DNA of 64,000 nt from Flavobacterium salmonis (GTDB lineage: Bacteria > Bacteroidota > Bacteroidia > Flavobacteriales > Flavobacteriaceae). Shown in pieces: positions 9,545 to 17,691 of the stretch. The notes beneath the pieces are model-generated. The model did not search any database. It had not been told where the DNA came from and worked only from the letters and a program-made list of their open reading frames with translations. The first letter of the stretch is position 1; each line of letters starts with the position of its first letter. The stretch spans positions 186,001-250,000 of the forward strand of contig NZ_CAIJDP010000090.1 in the NCBI RefSeq assembly GCF_903819435.1, given 5' to 3'. Made by a program: the position numbers and the translations under genes.

Positions 9545-10054
9545 TTATAATAATTCCAAAATTAGAATTCCAATTGTGGTTGAAGCAAAGATGCTTGACC
9601 AAAGCCAAATTTTCTGGTATTTGTCTACACCCAACTCTTCTTTGACAGCATTCTGATTTAATGTTATATATAGAAAGAACATTATACTCCCGCTTATTAT
9701 TAGTGTCAAAAAATAATTCAAATTTATACTTTCATAATGTGTAGCAAAATCAGATAATAAATTAATCGCAGCGGTGCAGAACGTTAAAATCACAAAAGCC
9801 TGTATAAATATCCATGCAAAAACATTTTTGTTCATAAAACCTATTCCGCCAATTAATAGCAATAACCAACGAAAAATATCATAAAATAAAACGTCTTTTT
9901 GAGGAATTCCTCCACCAATCATTTTATAAGAATCATAGGTAAACAATTCATGCCAGTGAGAAACCAATAAATCTACATTTTCAAAAATGAAAACAATCGA
10001 AATAATTATTAAAATGTAACCTAAATTACTTAAAATTTTAGCAGAAACATTCAT
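9545..10054 (-). CDS. Five-helix integral membrane protein, unknown function
   Basis: This 169-residue protein is almost entirely membrane helices: about 9-29, 58-77, 83-102, 115-136 and 150-168. No catalytic or binding motif is visible and I do not recognise the family. Its ATG lies six bases after the stop of the lactonase gene, so the two are probably cotranscribed. A 14-bp hairpin just downstream ends the unit. It looks like an ordinary lineage-specific membrane protein. Confidence 0.7.
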   Translation of the reverse strand: MNVSAKILSNLGYILIIISIVFIFENVDLLVSHWHELFTYDSYKMIGGGIPQKDVLFYDIFRWLLLLIGGIGFMNKNVFAWIFIQAFVILTFCTAAINLLSDFATHYESINLNYFLTLIISGSIMFFLYITLNQNAVKEELGVDKYQKIWLWSSIFASTTIGILILELL

Positions 10055-10060
10055 ATCTAT

Positions 10061-11170
10061 TTACTTAGTAAAAACCAGTCCAACCGGCGAACACAATTCT
10101 ATTTTCTTTCCAGTATTAGTAAGTTTTCCTGTAACCTTATCCCTTTTAAATATAATAATTTCATTGGTATGCTGATGCCCAACTAAGAGATAATTACCTG
10201 TGGGATCAATAGCAAAATCCCTTGGTCCTTTTCCTAACGTACTTTGTTGTTCTACCAATTGGATATTTCCATTTTTAAGAATCTTGTAAACTGAGATATT
10301 ATTGGCATCTACACGATCTGTTACATATAAAAATTTTCCATCAGGCGAAATTTTAATTGCTGCAGCACCTGTACCTCCTTTAAAATCTTTAGCAAGAATA
10401 CTGGTTTCGGCAATCTTCTTTAAACTTCCGCTTTTGTCATAGCTAAAAGTCGTCAGCGTTGCATCTAATTCCTGAATTAAGTACATAAATTTACCATCCT
10501 TACTAAAAGTTAAATGCCGTGGACCGCTTCCTGCCTTTACATCAACACTTTCCTTTAATTTTAAAATATCGTGTGCCGCACCCGGATTATATGTATAGAT
10601 AAAAACTTTATCCAAACCTAGATCACTGGCTAAAACAAACTTTTTATCCAGAGAAAAAGCCACCATATGCATATGAGCTTTTTCCTGACGTGCTTCATTT
10701 GGTCCTTTGCCTTCATGCTGAATTAATTGCTGCGCTTCTGTAATGCTCCCGTCTGCATTTTTCTTAAATACAGCAATGTTTCCGCCTGAATAATTAGCTG
10801 CAATTACATTTTTACTATCATTGATCAAATGACAGGGATCTGCACCTAAAGCATCATTTTTATTTATTAATTTTATTTTACCACTTTTAGAATCGTAACT
10901 AAAAGCACTGACAGTACTTTGATTACCATTCTCATTTACAGCATAAACAAATTTATTATCTGCAGAAACTGATAAATAACTTGGACTTACAGCATTTTCT
11001 GAAGATTTTTTTAATTTAAAATCCCCTGAGTCAGCATTGAATTCATAAACATAAATTCCTTTACTCTCGCAAGTATTGGTATAGGTTCCTACCAATAAAT
11101 TAAACTTATTCTGAGCTTTTGAAGAAATAACTGCCAAAGCTGAAAATAATATTAGATACATTCTTTTCAT
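10061..11170 (-). CDS. Secreted lactonase-family beta-propeller protein (YbhE/6-phosphogluconolactonase-like)
   Basis: A 369-residue protein with a signal peptide (about 1-19, ending SSKAQ), so it is exported, unlike the cytoplasmic E. coli 6-phosphogluconolactonase. The rest is a seven-bladed propeller with repeated 'dgkfvyavn' strands: FVYAVNENGNQSTVSAFSYD, CHLINDSKNVIAANYSGGNI, GSGPRHLTFSKDGKFMYLI and GPRDFAIDPTGNYLLVGHQ. This family carries the annotation 6-phosphogluconolactonase, but an exported copy is unlikely to serve the pentose phosphate pathway, and the substrate is unknown. It is the first gene of a two-gene unit with the membrane protein at 9545-10054. A 210-base divergent intergenic region separates it from the BatA-like gene. 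Confidence 0.85.
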   Translation of the reverse strand: MKRMYLILFSALAVISSKAQNKFNLLVGTYTNTCESKGIYVYEFNADSGDFKLKKSSENAVSPSYLSVSADNKFVYAVNENGNQSTVSAFSYDSKSGKIKLINKNDALGADPCHLINDSKNVIAANYSGGNIAVFKKNADGSITEAQQLIQHEGKGPNEARQEKAHMHMVAFSLDKKFVLASDLGLDKVFIYTYNPGAAHDILKLKESVDVKAGSGPRHLTFSKDGKFMYLIQELDATLTTFSYDKSGSLKKIAETSILAKDFKGGTGAAAIKISPDGKFLYVTDRVDANNISVYKILKNGNIQLVEQQSTLGKGPRDFAIDPTGNYLLVGHQHTNEIIIFKRDKVTGKLTNTGKKIELCSPVGLVFTK

Positions 11171-11323
11171 ATTATAAAGTGGTTTTTTGAATTAGCTAAA
11201 ATAGGCAATAATATCTTTTTCGACAGATTTTTCCGTTATAAATGAATTTTGAAAAGTTATATTATTCAAATATCTTTTGAATAAAAAGTTTTGCTTTGCA
11301 GGCTTTAACTCTCAACAAATTTG

Positions 11324-11331
11324 TATTTTTG
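11324..11331 (+). promoter_or_regulatory. Putative -7 element for the BatA-like operon
   Basis: TATTTTTG fits TAnnTTTG and lies 49 bases before the ATG at 11381. A TTTG 25 bases upstream could be the -33 element, but its spacing is slightly long. Confidence 0.45.
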
Positions 11332-11380
11332 GCAGGCACATTTGCATACAAATAATATAGTGAAATAAATCAAAGCCTGA

Positions 11381-13309
11381 ATGCATTTTAAAAATCCCGA
11401 AATTCTATACTTTCTGTTCTTATTGATTGTTCCAATTTTGGTTCATTTGTTTCAATTACGACGATTTAAAACTTCTTATTTTACCAATGTCCGGTTTTTA
11501 AAAGAACTTGCCATTCAAACCCGTAAAAGTTCTAAAATAAAGAAAAGACTATTATTAGCAACACGTTTACTATTACTAACTTGTGTTATTCTGGCTTTTG
11601 CACAGCCTTTTTTTGAAGCAATTGACAGTAAAAATTCAGCAAACGAAATGTACATTGTCCTTGATAATTCCTTTAGCATGCAGGCCAAAGGGAAAAAAGG
11701 TGAATTATTAAAACGTGCTGTTCAGGAACTTTTAGAAAACACACCAGAAACTGCTAAATTTTCACTGCTAACCAATACCGAAAACTTTTGGAACACAGAT
11801 ATTAAATCGGCTAAAAGTTCACTGCAGAATCTAAAATATAGTGCAACTCCATTTGAACTTTCAGCAATAACTGCGAAGATAAAAGCACACAAATCGGCAA
11901 ATAAAAAAGATATTGTCATTATTACGGATGCTGTTGGTTTAGCCGAAAAAGATGTGAAAAATATCGATTTTGACGAGAAACCCTATTTTATAATTCCGGA
12001 AGCAGAACAAAAAAACAACATTTCAATCGACAGTGTTTTTATCAACCAGACTTTAGAAAATTTCTACGAAATAGGAATTAAATTATCAGCATACGGCGAA
12101 GATTTTAAACCCGTTTCGATGGCCTTGTACAATCAGAAAAAGCTTATTGCTAAAACGATTATTAATTTTGATTCAAAGAAAAAGAAAGTCAATTTCACGA
12201 TTCCAAAAGAAGCTTTTCATGGTTATGTAGTGATTGAAGATAACGGTCTTTCTTATGACAATACACTTTTTTTCAGTATTTCGAAAGCTAAAAAAACAAA
12301 TGTTATTAGCATCGGAGAACCAGAAAAAAGCAATTTCTTATCCAGGATTTATACTCCTGCAGAATTCAATTACAACAATTACTCCATCAGTTCTTTAGAT
12401 TACAATAGCTTAGAAAAGCAAAACACTATAATTCTGAATGAATTAACTGAAATTCCACAGGCCTTGCAGACGACTTTAAAAGCTTTTGTTTCAAAAGGCG
12501 GTAATCTGGTTGTTATTCCTTCTGAAAAAAGTTCAGTTTCAAATCTGAATACTTTTTTAGCAAATTTTGGAAAAATTCAATTCAACAATCTAAAAACAGA
12601 AAGTAAACAAATTACGAAAATCAATTTCGACCATCCTCTTTTTTCAGGTGTTTTTGAAAATAAAATAACGAATTTCCAGTATCCAAAAACAAATTCCTCT
12701 TTTGATATTTCAAGTCCGTACCCGGCAGTTTTATCTTATGAAGATCAAAGTCCTTTTGTAAGCATGCTTCAGAATCCGGTTGCAGGAATTACTGTTTTTT
12801 CAGCTCCTGTAAATTCAGGGAATTCTAATTTTCAGCAATCTCCGCTAATAGTTCCCTTATTTTATAAAATGGGGCAAAACAATCAAAAAACAGGTGTAAA
12901 CGCCCTGACAATTGGTAATAATCAGCCTTATTTTGTGGATGTTTTACTAAGCAAAGATGCCATCTTAGAAGTTAAAGGAACAGAAGATTCATTTATTCCA
13001 ATTCAGCAAATATTGAATAATAAGGTTAAACTAACTTTCAATGATTTTCCGGACACAGCTGGAAATTACAGCGTTTTTGATAAAAAAGAATCAGTTGAAA
13101 ACCTGAGTTTCAATTACAACCGAAGTGAAAGCGACCTGAGTCAGGTAAACACAAATGTAGTTTCAGATTTTAAAACTGCTGATACAATTTCAACCATTTT
13201 CAACACCTTACAAACTGAACGCACAGACAGCCAAATCTGGAAATGGTTTGTTATCTTTGCACTGTTATTTTTAGCATTAGAAATGGCCATTATAAAATTT
13301 GTAAAATAG
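11381..13309 (+). CDS. BatA-domain membrane protein with degenerate von Willebrand A region
   Basis: This 642-residue protein starts with the double-membrane-helix domain found at the N-terminus of BatA (helix about 8-25, then the RRFKTSYFTNVRFL segment, second helix about 58-76). A vWA-like domain follows, with a MIDAS motif of D95, S97 and S99 (VLDNSFSM). The large C-terminal periplasmic part ends in a membrane helix (about 622-640). Proteins of this type are common in Bacteroidota and often lie near MoxR/Bat genes, which are not seen here. The role is probably protein-protein contact at the cell envelope. It is first in a run of same-strand genes; the gap to the next gene is 65 bases. Confidence 0.8.
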   Translation: MHFKNPEILYFLFLLIVPILVHLFQLRRFKTSYFTNVRFLKELAIQTRKSSKIKKRLLLATRLLLLTCVILAFAQPFFEAIDSKNSANEMYIVLDNSFSMQAKGKKGELLKRAVQELLENTPETAKFSLLTNTENFWNTDIKSAKSSLQNLKYSATPFELSAITAKIKAHKSANKKDIVIITDAVGLAEKDVKNIDFDEKPYFIIPEAEQKNNISIDSVFINQTLENFYEIGIKLSAYGEDFKPVSMALYNQKKLIAKTIINFDSKKKKVNFTIPKEAFHGYVVIEDNGLSYDNTLFFSISKAKKTNVISIGEPEKSNFLSRIYTPAEFNYNNYSISSLDYNSLEKQNTIILNELTEIPQALQTTLKAFVSKGGNLVVIPSEKSSVSNLNTFLANFGKIQFNNLKTESKQITKINFDHPLFSGVFENKITNFQYPKTNSSFDISSPYPAVLSYEDQSPFVSMLQNPVAGITVFSAPVNSGNSNFQQSPLIVPLFYKMGQNNQKTGVNALTIGNNQPYFVDVLLSKDAILEVKGTEDSFIPIQQILNNKVKLTFNDFPDTAGNYSVFDKKESVENLSFNYNRSESDLSQVNTNVVSDFKTADTISTIFNTLQTERTDSQIWKWFVIFALLFLALEMAIIKFVK

Positions 13310-13374
13310 ATTCCATTTTTTCTAAAAGGACTTACTTTTTACAAAATCATTTTACGACAAAAAAATATCTACAT

Positions 13375-14628
13375 ATGAAAATAATCATCAGAAGCGCCAA
13401 AATTATCGATTCAAAAAGTCCGTTTCACAACCAGACTGTTGATCTTTTAATTGCAGATGGTTTAATTGAAAAAATAGGAACATCCATTCTTGACATTGAT
13501 GACACAACAGAAGTTAAGTTTGATAATTTACATCTTTCCCAAGGTTGGTTTGACAGCAGTGTTTCGTTTGGAGAACCGGGTTACGAAGACAGAGAAACTA
13601 TCGCAAATGGGTTGAATGTTGCAGCAAAAAGCGGATTTACAGCTATTGCTTTACAACCCAACTCCTTTCCTGTAATTGATAATCAATCACAGGTGAATTT
13701 TGTAAAAAATAAAGCAAATGGTTTTGCCACAGAACTCTTTCCTATTGGTGCTTTAACCAAAGCCAGTGAAGGAAAAGATATGGCCGAATTGTTTGATATG
13801 AAAAAATCGGGAGCCATCGCTTTTGGAGATTACAATAAAAGTCTTGACAATGCCAATCTGCTAAAAATCGCCTTACAATATGTTCAGGATTTTGATGGTC
13901 TGGTAATTGCATATTCCCAGGATGCTAATATAAAAGGAAATGGAGTAGCAAATGAAGGAATTGTTTCAACCAGATTAGGTTTAAAAGGAATTCCAAATCT
14001 GGCCGAAGAATTGCAAATCGCCCGAAATTTATTTTTACTGGAATACACGGGAGGCAAACTTCACATTCCAACCATTTCTACAGCAAAATCAGTTCAATTG
14101 ATTAGAGAAGCAAAAGCGAAAGGCTTAAACGTAACCTGCAGTGCATCTGTCCATCATTTGGTTTTAACCGATGAAAAACTGGACGGTTTTGATACACGTT
14201 TTAAAGTCACTCCGCCACTAAGAACCGAACTTGACAGACAAGCATTACTTAACGGAATCGCAGATGGAACAATTGATTTAATTACATCTGACCACAATCC
14301 AATTGATATTGAATTTAAAAAAATGGAATTTGATACTGCCAAAAACGGAACTATTGGCTTAGAAAGTTCTTTTGGAGCTTTATTGACGGTTTTGCCTTTA
14401 GAAACTGTAATTTCAAAATTAACTTCAGGAAGAGAAGTGTTCGGTTTAGAAAGTAATACAATCAAAGAGGGTGGAAAAGCTAATTTCACATTTTTTACTC
14501 CGGAAAGAAAATCGACTTTTACAAAAGAAAACATCCTTTCAAAATCTAAAAATTCTGCTTTTTTAGGAACTGAAATCACAGGTTCTGTTTATGGAATATT
14601 AAATCAAAATCAACTTATTACAAAATAA
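13375..14628 (+). CDS. Dihydroorotase homologue with degenerate metal site
   Basis: At 417 residues this protein has the length and fold signatures of a type I dihydroorotase, but key ligands are missing. Where active enzymes have D-x-H-x-H-F-R-E-P-G it reads DSSVSFGEPG (60-69), so both metal histidines (62, 64) are serine and the substrate arginine (66) is glycine. The later HicHvST motif reads HIPTIST. The HHLVLTDE and TSDH segments remain. It is therefore unlikely to hydrolyse dihydroorotate. It may be a structural partner, like the inactive PyrC' that supports aspartate transcarbamoylase in pseudomonads, or may have another role. ATG 13375 is chosen over upstream starts, which would overlap the previous gene and add 44 residues lacking homology-like character. 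The next gene follows after three bases. Confidence 0.82.
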   Translation: MKIIIRSAKIIDSKSPFHNQTVDLLIADGLIEKIGTSILDIDDTTEVKFDNLHLSQGWFDSSVSFGEPGYEDRETIANGLNVAAKSGFTAIALQPNSFPVIDNQSQVNFVKNKANGFATELFPIGALTKASEGKDMAELFDMKKSGAIAFGDYNKSLDNANLLKIALQYVQDFDGLVIAYSQDANIKGNGVANEGIVSTRLGLKGIPNLAEELQIARNLFLLEYTGGKLHIPTISTAKSVQLIREAKAKGLNVTCSASVHHLVLTDEKLDGFDTRFKVTPPLRTELDRQALLNGIADGTIDLITSDHNPIDIEFKKMEFDTAKNGTIGLESSFGALLTVLPLETVISKLTSGREVFGLESNTIKEGGKANFTFFTPERKSTFTKENILSKSKNSAFLGTEITGSVYGILNQNQLITK

Positions 14629-14631
14629 AAA

Positions 14632-14958
14632 ATGAATAATACAGTCGAAGAAGGAAAACCAATTGCTATTACAAGTTATATTCTAATTATTGGCGTTTTG
14701 ATTGCCATGAGTATGAATTCTGAAAATAAAAACAGCTTTGCTTCTTTTCATATCCGCCAGGCCGCAGGTTTATCAATTACTTTTATTTCCCTGGCCTTAA
14801 TTATCAGTCCTTTCGACAGTTTTTTTATCACTTTCCCCATGTGGATTTTTGTATCTGTTTTATGGGCTTACGGAATTTTCAGTGCTATTCAGGGCCACAC
14901 AAGACCAATGCCTTTGGTTGGCGGACTTTTCCAGAAATGGCTTAAAAGTATCGGGTAA
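14632..14958 (+). CDS. DUF4870-like small membrane protein
   Basis: The 108-residue protein has three hydrophobic segments (about 13-27, 45-63, 67-86) and the sequence NSFASFHIRQAAGLSITF, typical of DUF4870/YwzB-like proteins, where a conserved 'fH..Qa' precedes a membrane helix. Function is unknown. It begins three bases after the dihydroorotase-like stop, so the two are almost certainly cotranscribed. 'Import component' labels seen for related proteins are not supported by anything visible here. Confidence 0.72.
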   Translation: MNNTVEEGKPIAITSYILIIGVLIAMSMNSENKNSFASFHIRQAAGLSITFISLALIISPFDSFFITFPMWIFVSVLWAYGIFSAIQGHTRPMPLVGGLFQKWLKSIG

Positions 14959-15028
14959 ACAGAATATCAAAATTAAAAACCGGATTTCGAACCCAACTGA
15001 AGCATAAAACTATAATACTTACAAAAAA

Positions 15029-15673
15029 ATGAATCTATCTTTAGAATATAAAATACAAACCCCAAAAGTAATCCTGGACAAAAACCCTGTATTGCTATTA
15101 TTACACGGATACGGCAGTAACGAAGCCGATCTGTTTTCGTTTGCTACTGAACTTCCTGATAATTATTACATTATTTCAGCAAGAGCACCTTATGATTTAC
15201 AATATGGTGCCTATGCCTGGTATGCCATTAATTTTGACGCTGATCAGAATAAATTTTCAGACAATGAACAAGCCAAAACCTCACGAGATATAATTGCAAA
15301 TTTTATAGATGAATTAATTGCGAATTATCCTATTGATCCAAATAATGTGACTTTAGTAGGATTCAGTCAGGGTTCGATTTTAAGTTATTCAGTAGCACTT
15401 TCTTATCCTGAAAAAATTCAGAGAGTGGTAGCAATGAGTGGCTATTTTAATGCAGAAATTATTAAGGAAGATTTCGAGAAAAACGATTTTAAAAACCTGA
15501 CAATATTCGCTTCGCATGGAACTGTCGATCAGGTCATTCCAATAGATTGGGCCAGAAAAACACCGGCTATTTTAGAAAATTTAAATATTCCTGTTACTTA
15601 TAAGGAATATCCTGTTGGACATGGCGTGGCTCCGCAAAATTTCTTTGATTTTAAGAATTGGCTGAAAAATTAG
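15029..15673 (+). CDS. Alpha/beta hydrolase, phospholipase/carboxylesterase family
   Basis: This 214-residue cytoplasmic serine esterase matches the small carboxylesterase/acyl-protein thioesterase family in length and motifs. The oxyanion-hole segment is LHGYGSNEAD (25-34), the nucleophile elbow is GFSQGS with S113, the acid is D167 (HGTVDQVIP) and the base is H198 (VGHGV). No signal peptide is present. It lies 70 bases after the DUF4870 gene on the same strand and probably belongs to the same operon. The natural substrate cannot be deduced; it may be a short-chain ester or a lysophospholipid. Confidence 0.88.
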   Translation: MNLSLEYKIQTPKVILDKNPVLLLLHGYGSNEADLFSFATELPDNYYIISARAPYDLQYGAYAWYAINFDADQNKFSDNEQAKTSRDIIANFIDELIANYPIDPNNVTLVGFSQGSILSYSVALSYPEKIQRVVAMSGYFNAEIIKEDFEKNDFKNLTIFASHGTVDQVIPIDWARKTPAILENLNIPVTYKEYPVGHGVAPQNFFDFKNWLKN

Positions 15674-15703
15674 CCCTAATAAGCAATTTGCAAGAAATAC
15701 ATT

Positions 15704-16270
15704 ATGAGTAATTATAACATTATTAATTCCAGAAATATTTTTATAATTACTCTTATTGTCATCCCGTTAACTATTTTATCCGTTTGGATTTTAGGTTTAG
15801 GATTTGATAATTCACTCTTCAAAAATTCATTAATCTCTACCTCGATTTTATCTCTTTCTTTCTTTTTGTTTATCTCAATCGGATTATATAAAGGAATTAA
15901 AATCAAACATAATTTAGGAGAACTCGAACAGGAAAATATATTTTTTCAAAAAAACATGGCTGTTGAAACTGATATTCCGGAGGTTGGAGATGGAATTATT
16001 GAAATTATATTTAGTATAATTTTATGGCTGATTGTTTCTATGGTAGCCAGCTATTTACTTTGGGCTTTTGAAACTATATTATGGATTACAATCTTAAATT
16101 TTATCGGAATACTGTATTGGATTTTTTTCAGGGCATTGAGACTCGTTTTTAAAAAATCATCTGTTTGTAAAAGTAATTTTTCAAAAAGTATTTTATATGG
16201 CTTTAGTTTTACTATAATCTATAACTTCTGGATTTATGCCATCATTTTTATGACTCATCATGTTTTCTAA
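15704..16270 (+). CDS. Four-helix membrane protein, unknown function
   Basis: A 188-residue membrane protein with helices at about 12-32, 43-62, 100-135 (long, possibly two) and 162-184. A short charged cytoplasmic-type loop (about 63-90) separates the second and third helices. I do not recognise the family and see no catalytic motif. It is the last plus-strand gene before a strong convergent hairpin terminator and starts 30 bases after the esterase stop, so it probably closes that operon. Confidence 0.65.
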   Translation: MSNYNIINSRNIFIITLIVIPLTILSVWILGLGFDNSLFKNSLISTSILSLSFFLFISIGLYKGIKIKHNLGELEQENIFFQKNMAVETDIPEVGDGIIEIIFSIILWLIVSMVASYLLWAFETILWITILNFIGILYWIFFRALRLVFKKSSVCKSNFSKSILYGFSFTIIYNFWIYAIIFMTHHVF

Positions 16271-16298
16271 TTCAAATAGAATTTTGTTGTCAAAAAAA

Positions 16299-16326
16299 AA
16301 AAATAGGATTAAAAAATCCTATTTTT
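16299..16326. terminator. Bidirectional hairpin terminator overlapping a stop codon
   Basis: AAAAATAGGATT (16299-16310) and AATCCTATTTTT (16315-16326) form a 12-bp stem with a four-base loop. It serves two convergent genes. The stop codon of the minus-strand gene (16319-16321) lies inside the right arm. Confidence 0.8.
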
Positions 16327-16822
16327 GATATAACCAGTTCTGATTTACCTCAAAAGTTATATTTTCCTTATCATCAACAAAGTATTTCAGCAATACCTCT
16401 CCCCATAATTCGCCGTTGCTATAATCAGCAATTATCCATCTGTGATTTAATATTTTAACCTTATTAATAATAAATTTGTTCGAACCAATTTTATCCTGTC
16501 CTGTATAAGGATTCCCATTTGGATTTGCATTTAAGTCCAGTAATTTTTCAGTAACGACCGGAATCAGTTTTTCATATAAAATTACTTTTCCACCTGTTGC
16601 ACTGTTATCAAAATAATTTTGGGCGTTTTCATTGTTTTCCAACGAAAAATAATTTGATTCTGCCAGTTTTGTCGAAACTGTAGTTATGCTGTCTCTAAGC
16701 TTTTTGGTCGTTTTATCATATCTGTCCTTCTCAAATTTTATTTCTCTGCTGTAAAACATGTAAGTAAAAACATTCATTAGGATTGCTAATAAAAAAAGAT
16801 AAAGCATTAAGGATTTCTTCAT
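16319..16822 (-). CDS. Membrane-anchored protein of unknown function
   Basis: The 167-residue protein begins with one membrane helix (about 4-23), followed by a charged, probably coiled-coil stretch (about 25-58) and a small globular domain ending FEVNQNWLYQK. I do not recognise the family. The C-terminal part (KVKILNHRWIIADYSNGELWGEVLLKYF is its central core) looks like a compact beta-sheet domain facing the periplasm. It starts 13 bases after the stop of the metallo-hydrolase gene on the same strand, suggesting a two-gene unit. Confidence 0.65.
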   Translation of the reverse strand: MKKSLMLYLFLLAILMNVFTYMFYSREIKFEKDRYDKTTKKLRDSITTVSTKLAESNYFSLENNENAQNYFDNSATGGKVILYEKLIPVVTEKLLDLNANPNGNPYTGQDKIGSNKFIINKVKILNHRWIIADYSNGELWGEVLLKYFVDDKENITFEVNQNWLYQK

Positions 16823-16835
16823 TTTGTAGGTATAA

Positions 16836-17600
16836 TTAAATTGTAATTTCTAAGTTATCATAAGCAAGGAAAACATTCTCAGGAAGTTGATTCTGGACTT
16901 CTTCATGAAATCCCAAAACATGGCTAATATGCGTCAAATAAGCTTTTTCAGGTTTTACTAAATTGATAAAATCAAGTGCTTCCTGCAAATTAAAATGGGT
17001 ATCATGGGGTTCTACGCGCAAAGCATTTACAACCAAAACTTTCAGGTTTTTTAATTTCTCAATTTCAGTCTTTTCGATGGTTTTTACATCTGTCAAATAA
17101 GCAAAATCATCTATTCTGTATCCAAAAACCTGTAAATCTCCGTGCATTACATTTATCGGGACAGCCATTTTATCACCAATTGCAAAAGGTTTGTCATTGA
17201 TTACTTCAATAGTTTTTACACTTGGTGCTCCTGGATATTTATTTACAGTTTCAAAAACATAATCAAAACGGCGTTTAAGATTATCAATCACACGCTGATG
17301 TGCGTAAACAGGAATTTCACCTTGTCTGAAATTATACGGACGAATATCATCCAATCCAGCTGTATGATCAGCATGCTCATGTGTAAATAAAATGGCATCA
17401 AGTTTTCGACAGCCGCAGGAAAGCATTTGCTGTCTGAAATCAGGACCGCAATCTACAACATACGAATGTTCGTCCCATGTGATCCAAATAGACACACGAA
17501 GCCTTTTATCTTTAGCATCTGTGCTTTTGCAAACAGGGTGATCAATCCCAATAATGGGAATACCTTGAGAAGTACCGGTACCTAAAAAATAGATCTTCAA
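16836..17600 (-). CDS. Metallo-beta-lactamase-fold hydrolase (PhnP-like)
   Basis: A 254-residue cytoplasmic hydrolase with the metal motif THEHADH (H74, H76, D78, H79), an N-terminal GTGTSQGIP loop and a DCGPDFRQQ segment, all typical of the PhnP/LipB-associated branch that cleaves cyclic phosphodiester bonds. Further ligands are likely at the MHGD and THISH segments (HISH near residue 225). The overall length matches. Which phosphodiester it cleaves is not clear; no phosphonate genes are nearby. It is transcribed divergently from the 485-residue gene and is followed by the membrane-anchored protein at 16319. Confidence 0.87.
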   Translation of the reverse strand: MKIYFLGTGTSQGIPIIGIDHPVCKSTDAKDKRLRVSIWITWDEHSYVVDCGPDFRQQMLSCGCRKLDAILFTHEHADHTAGLDDIRPYNFRQGEIPVYAHQRVIDNLKRRFDYVFETVNKYPGAPSVKTIEVINDKPFAIGDKMAVPINVMHGDLQVFGYRIDDFAYLTDVKTIEKTEIEKLKNLKVLVVNALRVEPHDTHFNLQEALDFINLVKPEKAYLTHISHVLGFHEEVQNQLPENVFLAYDNLEITI

Positions 17601-17661
17601 TTGAACTTGTTTTTTTTACAAAAATAGGGATTATTTCTCTTTCATTAGAACGCTAATTTAC

Positions 17662-17669
17662 TAACTTTG
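17662..17669 (+). promoter_or_regulatory. Putative -7 element for the gene at 17692
   Basis: TAACTTTG fits TAnnTTTG and lies 22 bases before the ATG. No convincing -33 TTTG is seen at the usual spacing. Confidence 0.45.
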
Positions 17670-17691
17670 TAACAAATCTATTTAAAATAAA

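Noticed and set aside
13243..13374. Longer start for the dihydroorotase-like gene
   Set aside because: It overlaps the end of the BatA-like gene and adds residues read from a neighbouring frame; ATG 13375 gives the family N-terminus.
14154..14579. 141-codon minus-strand frame inside the dihydroorotase-like gene
   Set aside because: It is antisense to a well-supported gene and its serine- and valine-rich translation looks like a reverse-frame shadow.
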